Assembly (NCBI RefSeq): GCF_002078875.1
Contig: NC_034438.1
Span: forward strand, 71,717,405 to 71,781,404
DNA: 64,000 bases
From: Numida meleagris
Taxonomy: Eukaryota; Chordata; Aves; Galliformes; Numididae
Direction of reading: 5' to 3'
Made by a program: the position numbers and the translations under genes. The notes beneath the pieces were generated by a model. It made no database searches. It saw nothing but the letters and a program-made list of their open reading frames with translations, and was not told the origin of the DNA. Positions 45,945 to 59,300 of this stretch are shown one piece after another (within the stretch, counting starts at the first letter, position 1; each line of letters starts with the position of its first letter).

Positions 45945-48900
45945 AATTACCACCACGTTACAGGACTTTTGATACAGTACTGTTCTCTGCAAAATAGCAC
46001 ATGTTATTTTAAGTGCCCCTACTTTTTAAATGCTGCCACTAGAGAAAGCCGAAACATTTGGTTTCAGTTTGTTCCTCTGGTGTGATTTTACCAGAAGATA
46101 TATAAATATTTCCAATAAAACTTACTATGGTAAATACAGCTTAACCTGTTCTCCCAACTCCGTAACTCATGCTTCCCTCATCTGAAAACCTCAGTTTTCT
46201 TGACTCGGGTCTCCCTGCACTTTTCCCACAGATTCTTCTTCTCTTTAGACCATTTGGAGCTGTGTAGATGTTCTTCCATTTACTCCTTTTATTGCGCTTA
46301 TCTATTTATAGACTTAAGCAGTTCAGTCAATAGACAGGATTAGGACAGAAAATAACTTGTGATCCGTTCCCCCGCGATGCTTACTGTAGTAGAAAGGAAA
46401 GTTGTGCAGCAGTTTGGCAGTCTTACTGGCTGTGAAGAGTCATTAAGTAAGAGACGGCAAGTTTTATCACGCACCTCTGACTACTAAATTCACAAAACAA
46501 ACAGAAGGTTTACCATGGGAGGTAGAGAGATCAGGCAATATCCTCAAGTCACTCTTCCTGTAAAACAGCGTGTGGTTACTGAAATTGCTATGGGAAAATG
46601 GGAGTTCATCAGAAACACACAGTTCTAGGTGAAAATGTTCCTTAACCTTTTACATTACCACTCTTTAAAAAACACAAGGCATGCAAAGATAGATGCGTGA
46701 ATACCAGGAGAAACTAAAACATTACATCTGAAACAACGTCCCACTAAAATCCTTTATGCAGCCTTTATTGTTCAGCTGTAATATTTCATTAGGGAAAGAA
46801 AGACTCTGCATGTGTCCTTCAGCAATGCACTTCAGGAGATTTTAACAAGTTACGTAACTGAAGCTGTGGAGGCCACAGTAAAGGGGTAAACAAGAGACAA
46901 ATGGGGTTTTTTTAGCCAGTACTACATGCAATTATTCCACTCAATGGACTACGCATATGATTTTGCAGGGAAGTAAAGTTATATTCGGGTATCTCCATTG
47001 CACACGCAAATGTTGCTACGACTTCCTTCCGTTTTATGGTTCCTTGATAAAGAAAGTGGATTAAAAATAGATCCTCACTCAGAAAGGTGTTAATTTTAAC
47101 CTAATAGTCCGCCACATTATTCATAGCTTCTGTTAACCATGTATCCTCTTTTCCAACACTCGTACCTCATGAAACACAGGCTTACTTCCCCTAAGTACCA
47201 ATTAAAAACTATTTTCCAGGAGGCAGTAAAACAGTATTCCTCAACAGACAGCCATTACATCGCCTCCACAAACACATTTGGACTTCGTACTGTGCTTATA
47301 ATAATTGCTGCATTGAAGAAGCTTTATTTCCCTGTTTCATTTCTGCAAAAGGGCCAAAATCTATTCTGGGAATGAATATAAACGTCAATTATTAAAACCA
47401 ATGTTCCAAACACAGAATTGAGGTTGCTCAGGTAATTTGAATTACAAAACCTAGGTTCCCAAAACGCAAATGAATTATTCTAAACTAAATGTAACAGCAA
47501 GAAGGAAAAAAAAATAACAACACGATTTTAATTATCCATGAAGCATATTTCTTTCTGCTCCCTGTCGTTTGCCTGATTAGGCCAGTTCTTTAAAATGACA
47601 TGGGTGAAGAGCAGAGGGCATGTGAAATTTTTATGGCTTTTCCAAAGCCATGGGTGTCACGGACGCAATGCAATAAATCAGGCCAGTACCGCGGCGATGG
47701 AGCACAAGGAACGAATTATTCCCTTGATCAGGAAAAAAATATATATAAATAAAGTACGCAAGCTTTTTGCTTTCGACAAGTAAGCTATTATCAGATGATC
47801 ATGTTGAAAGAAATTACCAGCAGAAACAGAGAAATCTGATCACAGTGGTAGCAGAGTGCCTAGAGTGCAGGTAAGTACGGGATCCAGCCACAGGGCCCTG
47901 GCAAGCACGGAAACAAACCACGACTGCAAGATGAACACACAAAGATTCCCGTTTTGTAGGGAATCCTTCTCCTTGTGAAATATTTTCCATTGCTTTGATA
48001 ACCCTACGAGAGCATAAATAAACGACGGAAACGAACTACGCCTGGAATACAAAGACAGGGTTATACTTTAGGTTAAGTCCAGTCTAAAAATTAGGCCCAG
48101 TTACTCGTTTATGTCAGAAGGCACCAGAACCCCAACGCCACACAACGTTCAAACAAAGCCTGTCGTGTTTGTTGTGCTGCTGCAGGCACAAATGGGTAGC
48201 GTAGAGTTGGCAAAGGAATGCATCGTAATGACTTCAGGACTGGTCCAGCTCCATCCTTTACCAACCTCTTCCTTCACTTTTTCTATAAAACCTGTTTTTA
48301 CAGAGTACAGCCAAACTGAGACGCAAATCTGGAGTTTCTCTTACACTGCTTCTAACTGTGCCATTAACACCATAATTGTCAAAACCCACTCACCCACCAG
48401 TGCGCTGTGAGTACGATGTTTGTTTTGCCAAATAAAACACAAAGGAGTAAACTGCAATAATACAGTCCAGACGTGCAGAGTAGTTAACAGCACAAAATAA
48501 AAGACAAAAAATAGAATGCCTGGGTTTCTTCCTTTGAGTTCCTGACAGTGTCTCAGATATACTTATTTTCTAATTCAGAGAGAGTATCTGATAGCATTAA
48601 ATAGTTCAGATTTCAATGTATATAACACATGTTATAAATACCCTTGTTCCTCTCTGCTGAGAAGAACCACAATTAAGATATTCTGCAGCCCAGACAGTGC
48701 TTGGACTGTGTTCCTGAATTTACCATCAAATTGCTGCAGAACCTTTGGCTAATGCTTTACCTCCATGAACACTAGTCTGTTTCAGATTAAAGAATTCAAA
48801 TATCTCTCTTTTGTTCTAAAGCTTTTAGCAATTTACTAAGAGAAGTTTCACACTAAAAACAGTATGTGAGAATTCCAGGCTTTATTCAAAAAATGAGTTC

Positions 48901-51900
48901 TGTTAAAAATGTAATTCTACCAATAGCTCACAATTGCCTGTAACTGGTTAGGTTCTTACACCTAGAAGACCTGTCTTGCCTTCGAGAGCACTGTTAGAGA
49001 CAAAAAAGATTTCCAGATCCCTGCTTCGCTGCAAAGCCTTCATCACAACATACAAAGGGTTAATTCTGTATTTCCAATACCTTTCAGAAGTCTAATTTAA
49101 GAAGTGACTCAGTACAACAGACAAGATCTCGGAGGGTCAGGGGCACTTATTAGAGGTAACTGGTACAACATTCCAGTGTGTGATACTTTCATTTAAATAA
49201 ATCATAACTCCTATATGAAATAAGTGAAGAAATCAGCTGCGTTATTATCCCTTCTATGTCCTACACTAACCACAACATATTTTATCAGTAATGCACACTG
49301 AAGGCTAGGACACAGTTTTATGTGAAATTGAGCAGTAACTTGCACTGGTAGAATACCACTATTAAAATAAGAAAAAACATCCCAGCAAAACCCTGCTCCC
49401 AGACTTAGCCTAAAAACAATTAATACTAAAGCTATATTTTACAGTATGCTTTTCATAAGCCTTTGAAACGTCTTAAATGTATCAGCATAACATTTTACAA
49501 TCTTCTTTTTGTTCCTTCCACCTGAAGAAAGCTAAACGTGCATTCTGTCTAATAATTGGCTTGTACAGTCTGCTTTTACAAGTCTTCATAGTGCAGTAGG
49601 TACCAAAAGCAAACACATACACACAAGACTGCAGTCCATTCAGTTTAACTTCTCCTACAGGCAGCCTAGCCTCTCCATTCTCATTCACCATTTGACACAA
49701 AGCAACGAGTTTTTAAAAAAAACATGAATTTCAGAACTTCTGGCAGCATATTTTCTGAATGCGGAACAATGCAGATTTCAGAAACAAGCTTGCAGCAAAT
49801 TGAAGTCAACACATAAAATGTTGCACTTCTAATTGTTTTTGCACTGCTAATTGATTTTAAGATATAATCTTCATGTCCTACTGATCACATATTACACCGT
49901 AGAATGTGGAGGCAGATTACAGATTCAAAGAAAAAAGAGAAAAGATTTGCTTTGAAACAGTGCTCTGTCTACAAGCTTAAATGACTTGTATTATTACTCT
50001 TAAAACAAACCAAGTCAATAAACATAAAAATGACAAGAGATGTGAATCCAAGACCCAGAATATTTTCTGCAGTACAAGTTCTACTCAAAGCAACTGCAAC
50101 CACAAATATCTGCACGTGCTATTTTATTGTAGTATTAAACATGAACACCAAAAAATTTGGACTCCAGACACAGAGCTACTATTGCCTTTCATCCTTTATT
50201 TCATTCAGTGGCTTTACCCTATTTTATTACTTTTAGTCTCATCAAATAGCTCCTTATTGTTCATGTTTCACGTAACTAAGATTGCGCCAGGTTACACTAC
50301 CTACAGCAGTACTAACTAATGCTTGACACAGGGCCCAAGTCTGCCAGGTCATCAACAACTCATTTTTTTCTTCCACTTTCCAGTAGGGACTGAGTAATTT
50401 TAATGGGAATCAATTTCATTGGAAGACTGACCTGCAAGGCTATAGCACTTCTGTACAACTCCATGTAAGTAGCATTTCTAGTGAAAATTCAGTTGAACAA
50501 TTTAACGTATTAACCAAAATGGAAAATGTAACAAACTGCCTCAAAATACCGTTTTTGAGAAAGGGCTGAAATGGGACTCCGGTCACCCAGCCCAACCATC
50601 TCCAACCCTTCTGCTGAAAGGAGAAAGTCCAAGTATTTTGCTCTAATTGCTTCCCTGAATGCGTCTACTTCTTGTATCTTATTTCACAATAGCTCTCCGT
50701 GGAAACTTACATCTTTTTTGAACATTCCAATCATAGACCTACAAAAACTGTTCCTTCCAAATTCAACTTAGTCATTTTCAGTGCTGTTTTTGGCTTTCTT
50801 CCCTGCAACTTGAAAACTTCATTTAAAATGTTAGTTAAATACACTGAAGTCCTTTTGATAACAATAACCATCATCTTACACCAGAAACTCTGTGTTTCCG
50901 CTGCGGTTGTATTTCATCTTTTTGCAACTTTCTCATGTTCTCTTTTTGATTGTTATAAACAACATCTTTTATTGCTTTTATTACTGATTTCCTCAGCTAG
51001 CTTCCCATAAATTATTACTTGAGAAAACAAAGTGGTAGGCTAATTCCTGCAGCTCAAGACAGGTTTTGCTCCTCAGTCTTTCATTTCCCGTCTCAGCCAA
51101 TTCCACGCATTCCATGACACTCTTGATCCTTTAATCAAACCTATTTTGACAATTTTATCTTATCCATTACTAACAGGTACAATATCTACTCTAAATTTGT
51201 TCCATATTGATATTTCCATAATTTCTCTTCTCCCCCCTCTCCTGTTTTTTCCCTTCTCATAATATATACTGATTGTTATCAGGTACATTTCTTACTCTTG
51301 TAATTTTATAACTGGTACATTTCAGTTTTATGTGCATTACTTATAAATCGAATTCTTTGTACTGTATTCTTCAGTTCATGACCGGATAACAAAAAAAAAA
51401 TTTTAAAAACAGCTCTATGACCAAGAGCTCACCAACTTTACATGCACATTTTATACACAAAAGTCTTCCTGACTCTGAACTGCTTGGTGTAGAGAATATG
51501 TTATTTAAAGACTAAGCATACGAATGACATCATAACTAATAACAGAGGAAGAATCTAATCAAATTCACTTCAGACAAACATGTACAAACATGACTGATTA
51601 AAGAAAAAAGTTCAGCGATTTCCTGGTTTTTAAATCTGTAGGAATTCTTGAAATACATAATTCTCTTCATCTCACTAGTTTTATTAACAAGAAATGCAAA
51701 TTCATCAACGTTAATAAATTCCACGTCACTCATTTCTTCCAGTAAAACAATGCAAGTTTTAGATCTTACCAACAAGATCTTTCCATTTTGGAAAGCATGA
51801 GTCCAGAGACTATGAAAGTGAAGTCAAGAAGTTAACACCAGTTAAAAAAGGACAGAGTTTAAAGCTGTATTTCCTTTGGTACATCACAGCGTACCAAGTT

Positions 51901-52116
51901 GCAGCTACTTGCATACCCCAGTCCACTTCATTCTATAAGTGCATTTTTTATTGGGCTCCATTGGAAACTGAAGCAATCACAATTTCTAGTAAACCTTCAG
52001 GCATAATGGTTTTACTTCATTTTATATTCTGGTTTGTCCTGTACCTTCATAAGCATTATACTGGCACAACTGAAGAAGCAGTGAATTTTATTCTGCAGTC
52101 CTACTTCCACCTCCTG
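45945..52116. other. Unique sequence, gene-poor
   Basis: About 6.2 kb of AT-rich single-copy DNA. Open frames do not exceed about 112 codons (49981-50319) and none is recognisable. The segment 47590-47780 is unusual locally for containing several CpG (for example ACCGCGGCGATGG at 47688-47700) in otherwise CpG-poor sequence, but it is too short to be a CpG island. No repeats recognised. Confidence 0.5.
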
Positions 52117-52197
52117 CAGAATGACAAAATGGTTAAGGCTAGAAGGGAGCCCTACAGGTCATCTGGCTCACCCTCCTTGCTCAAGCAGGGAGACCTA
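52117..52197 (-). mobile_element. CR1 3' end, antisense, short and old
   Basis: AGAATGACAAAATGGTTAAG, then GCTAGAAGGGAGCCC and AGGTCATCTGGCTCACCCTC, then TTGCTCAAGCAGGGAGACCT. This corresponds to the reversed tail of an older CR1 subfamily ('gttgaggttggaagggacctctggaggtcatctggtcca'). About 80 bp remain. Confidence 0.75.
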
Positions 52198-54887
52198 AAT
52201 GAAATGAAAATGAAAAAGCCTGTTTGGGGTTTCTATGCATTCAAAGGAAGAATAAATACATTTCTCAACAGCCAGCAGAAAAGAGGGTATGAGGACGGTT
52301 TCTTCGGTTGGTTGGAGATGTTTTTTTTTTAAATGTTTTTATCACATCTGTTTATCTCTGCAGTCAGTTTTACTGCTTTTGTGTTGGCTTTGTAGGACAC
52401 CAGACAAGTGTTGACATAAACGTTTTGGATTTTTTTTCATAGAAATAGATATCAAAGTTATGCAGTATTAAGCTTTAGAGCCCGTATCAGTAACTTCAGG
52501 ATAATCTCAAACATTCTGATAAGGATTATTACAAAAAAAAGCCAAATAAATTCATCCCATGCTGTGCTGTGCTATATTTCTTCAAAGCTTGCTCCAAATG
52601 ACAGTTTTCACCCTTCTCGTGCTCTCCTGCCTTCTGGTTAAGTATTTCCTGCTCCTTTGCAAACTAATGTCCAGGGTCCACACAGACAGCAGCCAGAGTA
52701 ACAAATCAGAAGTAAAACAGATTTTACTATTGTTCACACATCACACAACTTGCAAGTTAAATAAATAAACAGGGATTTTATTACAATCAGAAAAATCCTG
52801 CAAAAATCCTTCTGGCCATCTCACCTGTCTTTCTGCTAGTACATTACTATATTCTAGCTTACACTCGCTGCAAGTGGTTTTCTGTAGAGAACACATCTTC
52901 CTGAGTGGATCTGGGGTGGGGGAGGGAGGGGTGAAGAGAGATGGGATGAGAATCAGTCGCCACTTTCTCCATTATTTGATATCCCAGCTTCAGAAAGAGA
53001 AGAATACACAGCTGGCTCCTCGTACTAGACTCAGAGGAACACAGAAACCCGAAGACTTTCCCCCTCTCCGGTACATCATTCCAGCAGTTGGATCATGTGT
53101 TCTCCACAGCTCCCAAAAGCACTACTTCATCCTTGCTTTGCTGTTTAATGACAGCAAGGCCTGACCTCAAATAATAACGTTCATAATCAATTAACGTTTG
53201 TGCAAAAATGCAGGGCTTCTGTGAGAAACAATCAGCAAAAATGAAACAGTGATTTTTAAAATAGTTTAAGTCAATTAAACATGAAAGGAATTTCGTGGAA
53301 CAAAGCATGACACTTCTCCAGGCAATGGCTTTCTCCTTGACATATTCCAAACCCAGCGCTTTATATTCAGTAAAGATGTCAGAAATCCTTTTTGAAAACT
53401 TGCAAAGAGTATTTTAATGCGAGTGCAACAATTAGATGCCTACCATAGAGAAACGGGGACTCCATGTAATTACAAACCTTTTATAAACTCTTATTTCCAA
53501 AAAGCCAAGTAATAACTTTTCTCAAGCTGTGAGGAAACACAAAGTTGTTAACATATCCTGTACATACGCAAAGGCAAAAGATTATTTCCACGCCTGTTGG
53601 TGGATCAGCACATTACTGCGTATGGCTTCCAGCAGCAATACTAGCCTGCAGATTCCACTGAATTCAAACTCTCCCTTCCCTTTTGGGACAGAATTGAACA
53701 CATTTCCTTTCCATATAATTCTGAAAATGTGAAATGCTTATTTTTATTTAAAGACACATAGTATAATAACAGTATTTTGTTTTTGTGCTGTGATTTTTTT
53801 GGGTTTTGTGTGTTTTTGTATTTTCATAGGCTAATTCGCCGCATAGTCTACAATTTTTACTTTTTCCTTTAGTTAAAGAAGCTAATGCTGAAAGCATATT
53901 ACCAAATTGCTCCAAAACAACTGCAGGAAAAACTGAACACTGATTTTTTTCAGTTATCTGAAGCTATGATGGCATAAAGAGCCAGCAGTCTCTGTAGTTT
54001 GCAAGGATTCTGATCTTAAAAACTGTCACATTACCAAAAACATTCAAGTTACTCCAATCCAAAGCTGGCTTAGGCTGTATTGGAAATGTTTTGAAAACAA
54101 GCCATTTTTTTTTTTTTAATTTAACGGGGGAAAGAAGAGTTTAGAATGAATAAGAATGCATTTTTATTTACAACTAAATGCCTCATTACGGCACTTGTTG
54201 TAGCATGGTACCTCTCATGCTTTGTGCTGACAAACGTGTTTTATCAATTTATCCATCCAGAACAGTTACGCTAAATGACATTTTTAAAGGTTTTTGTTAT
54301 AGCCTTCTTCTGCCCTCCTATTTCCACAGAGCTTTTAAGTATATGCTCGCCCTTTGATCACATTCCCTCAGTTAAACGTGTCAGGGTTTTCTCTTCAAAA
54401 AATCAGCAAAAATAAGTGTACTCTGTTCTAGACAGATGTAACACACCCCAGTCTTAAAGTCAAGGATGGCTCCAAGTTCTTTTCGATTCACTCCAGCCCA
54501 CAGAAGAGCATAACTGCAGTTAAAATGGTAATGCGAATTTTAAAGCCACTCCAATTAAGAAAAAAATCAAATTATGCTATACGTGAATATTCAAGAGTGC
54601 TTCAGAATGCCTTCTCTGATATTAGGTTGAGAAGAAAGCACTGCGTCGTGTATCGTAACACTTCTCATAGTGCACTGCCTTCCTGCAGTTTAACCATTCT
54701 CCGCTGCACCAGAAACTCTCTACTGGTTCAACTCAACTTCAGTCTGCTCTCAGTGCGCAACACTTAATTACAACAAAGCAGCGCTGAAAATGCTCAGCAT
54801 CAAGTGTTCCTGTCTGTACAGTGCTTCAAGCGCATTTGGAAAGAAATTAAGCAGGACCAATTTCAATACTAAGAAGTGGCTATTCTT
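52198..54887. other. Unique AT-rich sequence
   Basis: About 2.7 kb. Open frames reach 96 codons (52874-53164) with no recognisable domain. T-rich runs near 53760-53830 end in acceptor-like TTTTCATAG, but no open frame of interest follows. No repeat ends seen. Confidence 0.5.
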
Positions 54888-55306
54888 GGAGGGCCACAGA
54901 GGTGCTCAGAGGGCTGGAGCACCTCTCCTATGAAGAATGATTGAGGGATTTGGGCTTGTTTAGCTTGGGGAAGAGAAGGCTTAAGGGAGACCTCACCACA
55001 GGTCTTCGGTACTTAAAGAGAGCTTATAACCATGAGGGAGAGTGACAGTCTAATAGTGATAGCACAAGGGAAATTAAAGAGTGGAGATTTAGGTTAGATG
55101 CTGGGGGAAATTCTGTATTCAGAGGGTGGCGAGGTGCTGGAACAGGCTGCCGAGAGAAGTTCTGGATGCCTCATTCCTGGAGGTGTTCAAGGCCAGGTTG
55201 GATGGGGCCCTATGCAGCTTGATCTGGTGGATGGCAACCCCGCCCATGGCAGGAGGCTGGAAGTAGATGATCCCTTCCTTCCAGCCTGAGCCATTCTATG
55301 ATTCCA
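54888..55306 (+). mobile_element. CR1 3' end, sense
   Basis: GGGCTGGAGCACCTCTCCTA and AGCTTGGGGAAGAGAAGGCT mark the C-terminal reverse transcriptase codons (GLEHLS, SLEKRRL). They are followed by the CR1 3' region (GTGCTGGAACAGGCTGCCGA, TTCAAGGCCAGGTTGGATGG) and a proper tail CCATTCTATGATTCC at 55291-55305. This is the only sense copy in the window that keeps both coding sequence and tail. Confidence 0.93.
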
Positions 55307-56253
55307 AGACTTATCACACTATCTGCAAGTCAGCTTAGTTCTCATCCAACAGTGATTTTCTCTAAACCTGATACAGGCTTAGAAACAGCAAGCTAAAAGG
55401 CTCACTGAAGAACATGCTAAATGTTAGCCTCTAAAAGTACAACTGATAGGAATACACTCCTTTCCAGGAAGTTGTCTAAACATTTTTCTTGCAGTAATAC
55501 CATACTACACTATTTTTACACTACCTTCAACAGCAGAAGATATGCTGCAGTACAAGAAGGTCTGAAACACAAAGGAACCTAATAAACAATTGTAATGATA
55601 TATTAATCAATTGTTGTTCAGAAAGAAAAGAAGTGACCATGAAAAAATAAAAGTGACACCAGTTATATGAAAGATGTATTTGAAAATGTGTATTAGACCT
55701 TCCAGAAGCTATAAGATGTCTTTGATAGGAACACTAAGTGCTTGTTTCTTTGAAGGTGGGACGACAGAAAGGAAGAAGGGAAAAGGAATGGGAAAGTAAA
55801 GAGGCAAAGTGATCTAGAAATAAGAGAAAACAGCTTAGGATTTTTTTTGCCTGCTCTAACAGGGACTTCTCTGAATCTACAGATTTCTTTCTGCCTTTAA
55901 ATTTCAACTTCAAATGAGCCTTCTCCTCCTAAGTACTCTAAATCTTCGAGTGACACTATTTCGAAGGGCATGCAGTCAGATTTTAAAATTCCTTTGTTTA
56001 GGACTCGATGGGAAGAGGAAGATGACGTGCAGTTGAACTTCTTTGTGCAGCTAATGTATTCCATACTCGGTTCCACACTGAAAAACCCTAAGACTGTTGG
56101 GTATGAGGGCACATCTAACTCATCAGTGGGCAGATTCCTAACAAACTGCTTCAGTGCTCCCCCAGAAGGCTTGAGCTTGGGATTCTGCTATGCCAACACA
56201 GTGAGTAATATCTTTCTGCATCTCATGAAGGAGGTAGGTGCACCCTTAAGTGC
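55307..56253. other. Unique sequence
   Basis: About 0.95 kb. A 156-codon plus-strand open frame starts at 55970 and runs to 56440, but its last 60 or so codons are antisense CR1, so the frame is not a conserved gene. Nothing else recognised. Confidence 0.5.
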
Positions 56254-56380
56254 TGAATCATGGAATTATAGAATCATCAAGGTCAGAAAAGACTTCCAAG
56301 ACCATCTAGTCCAATCATCCACCTACAACCCGTATTTCCCCTCTAAACCATGTCCCTTAGTAAAGTATCTACCTAATCAA
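56254..56380 (-). mobile_element. CR1 3' end, antisense, short
   Basis: TGAATCATGGAATTATAGAA, then TCATCAAGGTCAGAAAAGAC and CATCTAGTCCAATCATCCAC, then an equivalent of 'aaaccatgtccctaagt'. This is the reversed tail of a CR1 subfamily, fading into unique sequence by about 56380. Confidence 0.85.
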
Positions 56381-59300
56381 AAAAATTTGACCTGCCTACA
56401 AATCCTGCCCTTGGGAACTTGCCTTGCTGTCAGATTCTGAATCTCATGACTTATCCTCAAGTAGAAGCACTTCCCAACCCTCTTCATTTCTGTTGATGCT
56501 GGGAAAGAGGACACAAAAATAATCTAGCATCTTCAACCTTCTTTAAAACTCTGCACCCTGCATTTATGCGCAAGAAGTAATCCAAAAAGCCTTCAATCAG
56601 TTGTTACTGAAAAACTCAGTGCCTAATAATCCTGACACTCTTAAGGAAATAAAGCATTTAAGAAACTCATCTATAAAGCAGTTCTCAAAATATTTTGATT
56701 ACGTAAAGAGCTGAAAGATTCATGCTCTTACATTGAGAACTCTGTAAGCTCACTTAAAAAGCATCACAATGCAATTTTCTTTTCCATTTGACAAACTGGT
56801 ATGGTTCTGTCTCACAAGCAGACTGAACATCTTAGCTACTCTGACTACATATTTACAAGTTCAGAAATGTTGTTCTAGGGGTCAGAAAAAAATTAGCAGT
56901 TTCATCCTGGGCATAAATTTCAAGCTAGACAAGCATGCTTATTATTTTTTTTGCTATATTTTTGTATTGCAATTACATTACTACAAGGCTTCAAAATGTA
57001 TTCTTAGGAATAATATGTCTCCTTACGGAAAAAAAAAATTATTCCCCTTTTCCCCTTGAAATCTCTTTCCATTTCTGCCTTGCTAGCAAGTGTGCGTTCC
57101 TAGAAATATGTTATTTCATTAGTAGTGATTTCATAAAATCACAGTGAACAAGATTTTCTCAGGGGCTGTAGGCCATGCTGTGGGCTGCGTAAAAGAGGTC
57201 ATATTTCACTCATTTTATCTAGTGAAAAAGGTCACTTGTCATAGCAGATTTTGAAATTAGCTAAACACTCATACAATGCCAAAAGACACAAGTTTAGATG
57301 CCACACCATTCCAGATATTGGACTCCTCTCATTTGCAAACAATGGAAAAAAAGATGAGTGAAAAAAGCTGCCCTTGCATATGATAGAGGTGATGACCTAC
57401 CCTCTTCCACCCAAAGCATGACTGGAACGGGAGTCACAGCCTTGTTACAGACACCTGTGCAATGTCAAGTGCACGCTGCTGATCCTGTTTGACAGCATGT
57501 ACTGTGTATTTATTGCCTTAAGCAGGACAGATGTTAGCAACACAGGAGATGCTCACTTTGTAACCTTTCAAGAATATGCATATTACTTCTCTAGGAAGCC
57601 CAATCTGGCAATTTGAGAAGTTTGCACATTGACAAAAAATTAGCTAAAATAATGGGAAAGCGACTTAGCTAAAAGGAGAAATGATGTGAATTTGCTTGGC
57701 AGCTGCCCTTGCCATCCTTTCACTCGCAAATAGCCCCGTCTAATCTTGGTGTTAACACAGTTAAGAAGAAATTACAGGCATGTGTTTTATCCAAAAACAC
57801 GTGAGAGGTTGTGTTTAGGGACAGCAAAGCTAAAGGAAAAGCAACCAGCTGCAGGATGCACAGCCTTGCAGTGTGCAAAACTGAACGTGACCTCAGCAAA
57901 AGCAAATGTTCTGACATAAATCAGCTATCTCCTTTGAGCTGCATCGTAGAAAGACTCTAATAGAATGTGTAATTTCCTAACCTGAATTGAAAGTTTCACT
58001 CACAGTGTTCCCACTTTTTAACATAGTAAGAAAGACACTTTGTCGAAATGCTTCAAAACAGCAGATTTTTGGTTTCTGTAGCTAGCACTATGACTGAAAG
58101 GACGAAAGAAAAATTCTAAAAGGGAAATATGGCCAAGCACTCATATTCTGAAGCAGAATCTCACAATTATTTAGTTTCATTCTGACAAAAGTACTGAAGG
58201 CACTGCAAAATTAAAGCCCAAGCCTGTAAGTTCAACAGCAGTTCTGCACTGGAAGTGCAGACAGGGTGATGAATGTTGCAGCAAGGGGCCAAGAGGAAGC
58301 AGACAGCTGCTCCCAGTTGAACTCCCTGTTCCCCAGGAGCAGGAATTCTCCAGGGTCTCTTCCACAGGCCACACAAATTCCAGATGCAGAAGACAGCTCA
58401 CCTGACGCTCCACACTCCAGCATCACACTGCAGATCCTCCAGCTGATGCTGGCTTTTCTGCATGTAAAATTGTTAATTAAAATGCAGCCCTGTGTGGCCA
58501 CTCCAGTGCTCACTCTCTGATACAGAGTTAAAGAGCTTGATGGAGAGGGCAGAAGACAAAACAAAACAAAAAAAATCAAAATCCCCTTTGACATGTAAGA
58601 AGGCTAAGGAATAAGTGAAATCAACTTTGCTAAGCATTCCCAGATTTTACAACTTATTTAAAACTCAATTATCCACCAGATTTTAATCCTTTCAGCCTGA
58701 CTTTACTTTTCTGCTTCCAAAACTGTGAAAGCAAGATGATACTTGTGTAACATCATTTATTTTAAACTCTTCTGTCAGTTAAGACAGACATCCTATAGCA
58801 GCTAGGAACAGTCAAAAAGATTTCAAAGGCATGTCATTATAGTCGGCCTTGCAGTGGACTGCCTGCAAACATGCAGTGGAGATGTGTAATTTTAAATGTC
58901 ATTTCCAGCCTGTACAAAGTAGACATCATGCACAACTTCTGTGTGAGGGCTTCCTTAACTGCATTTGATGTCGAAACTGGTGTTATTTTGTCAGGACATG
59001 CAGCATTTAAGTGCTTTCTAGGAAAATCAATTAAAATTCAGATTCAATAGGCAAAAGGAAAAGCTTTACAAAAGGAAAGAAATGGAGCAACTAGGTCAAC
59101 TGCTACTGAAGATCAAGCAAGTAACCTGATATTGTCAGGAGGAATAAAACAAAAAAAAAAACCTGGAGACTGATTAAAATGACCCATTTGATGTGAATTA
59201 GGGTGGTGGTTGTTTTTTTCCAAAGCAAAAAGTTAACCTAGTCAACATGACACTCAGCAAGAAAACAAATGCCCAAAATATTAAGGTACTCACATAGATG

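Noticed and set aside
453..56380. Excess of antisense CR1 copies as a sign of host gene orientation
   Set aside because: About eight antisense against five or six sense pieces is too few to distinguish from chance.
55970..56440. 156-codon plus-strand open frame
   Set aside because: The last third is antisense CR1 3' end sequence and the first part has no recognisable domain, so a chance frame is most likely.
58232..58594. 120-codon minus-strand frame with a signal-peptide-like start and several cysteines
   Set aside because: The hydrophobic start comes from a T-rich tract that looks more like the end of an intron. I kept only the inner 115-base exon-like segment as a weak observation.
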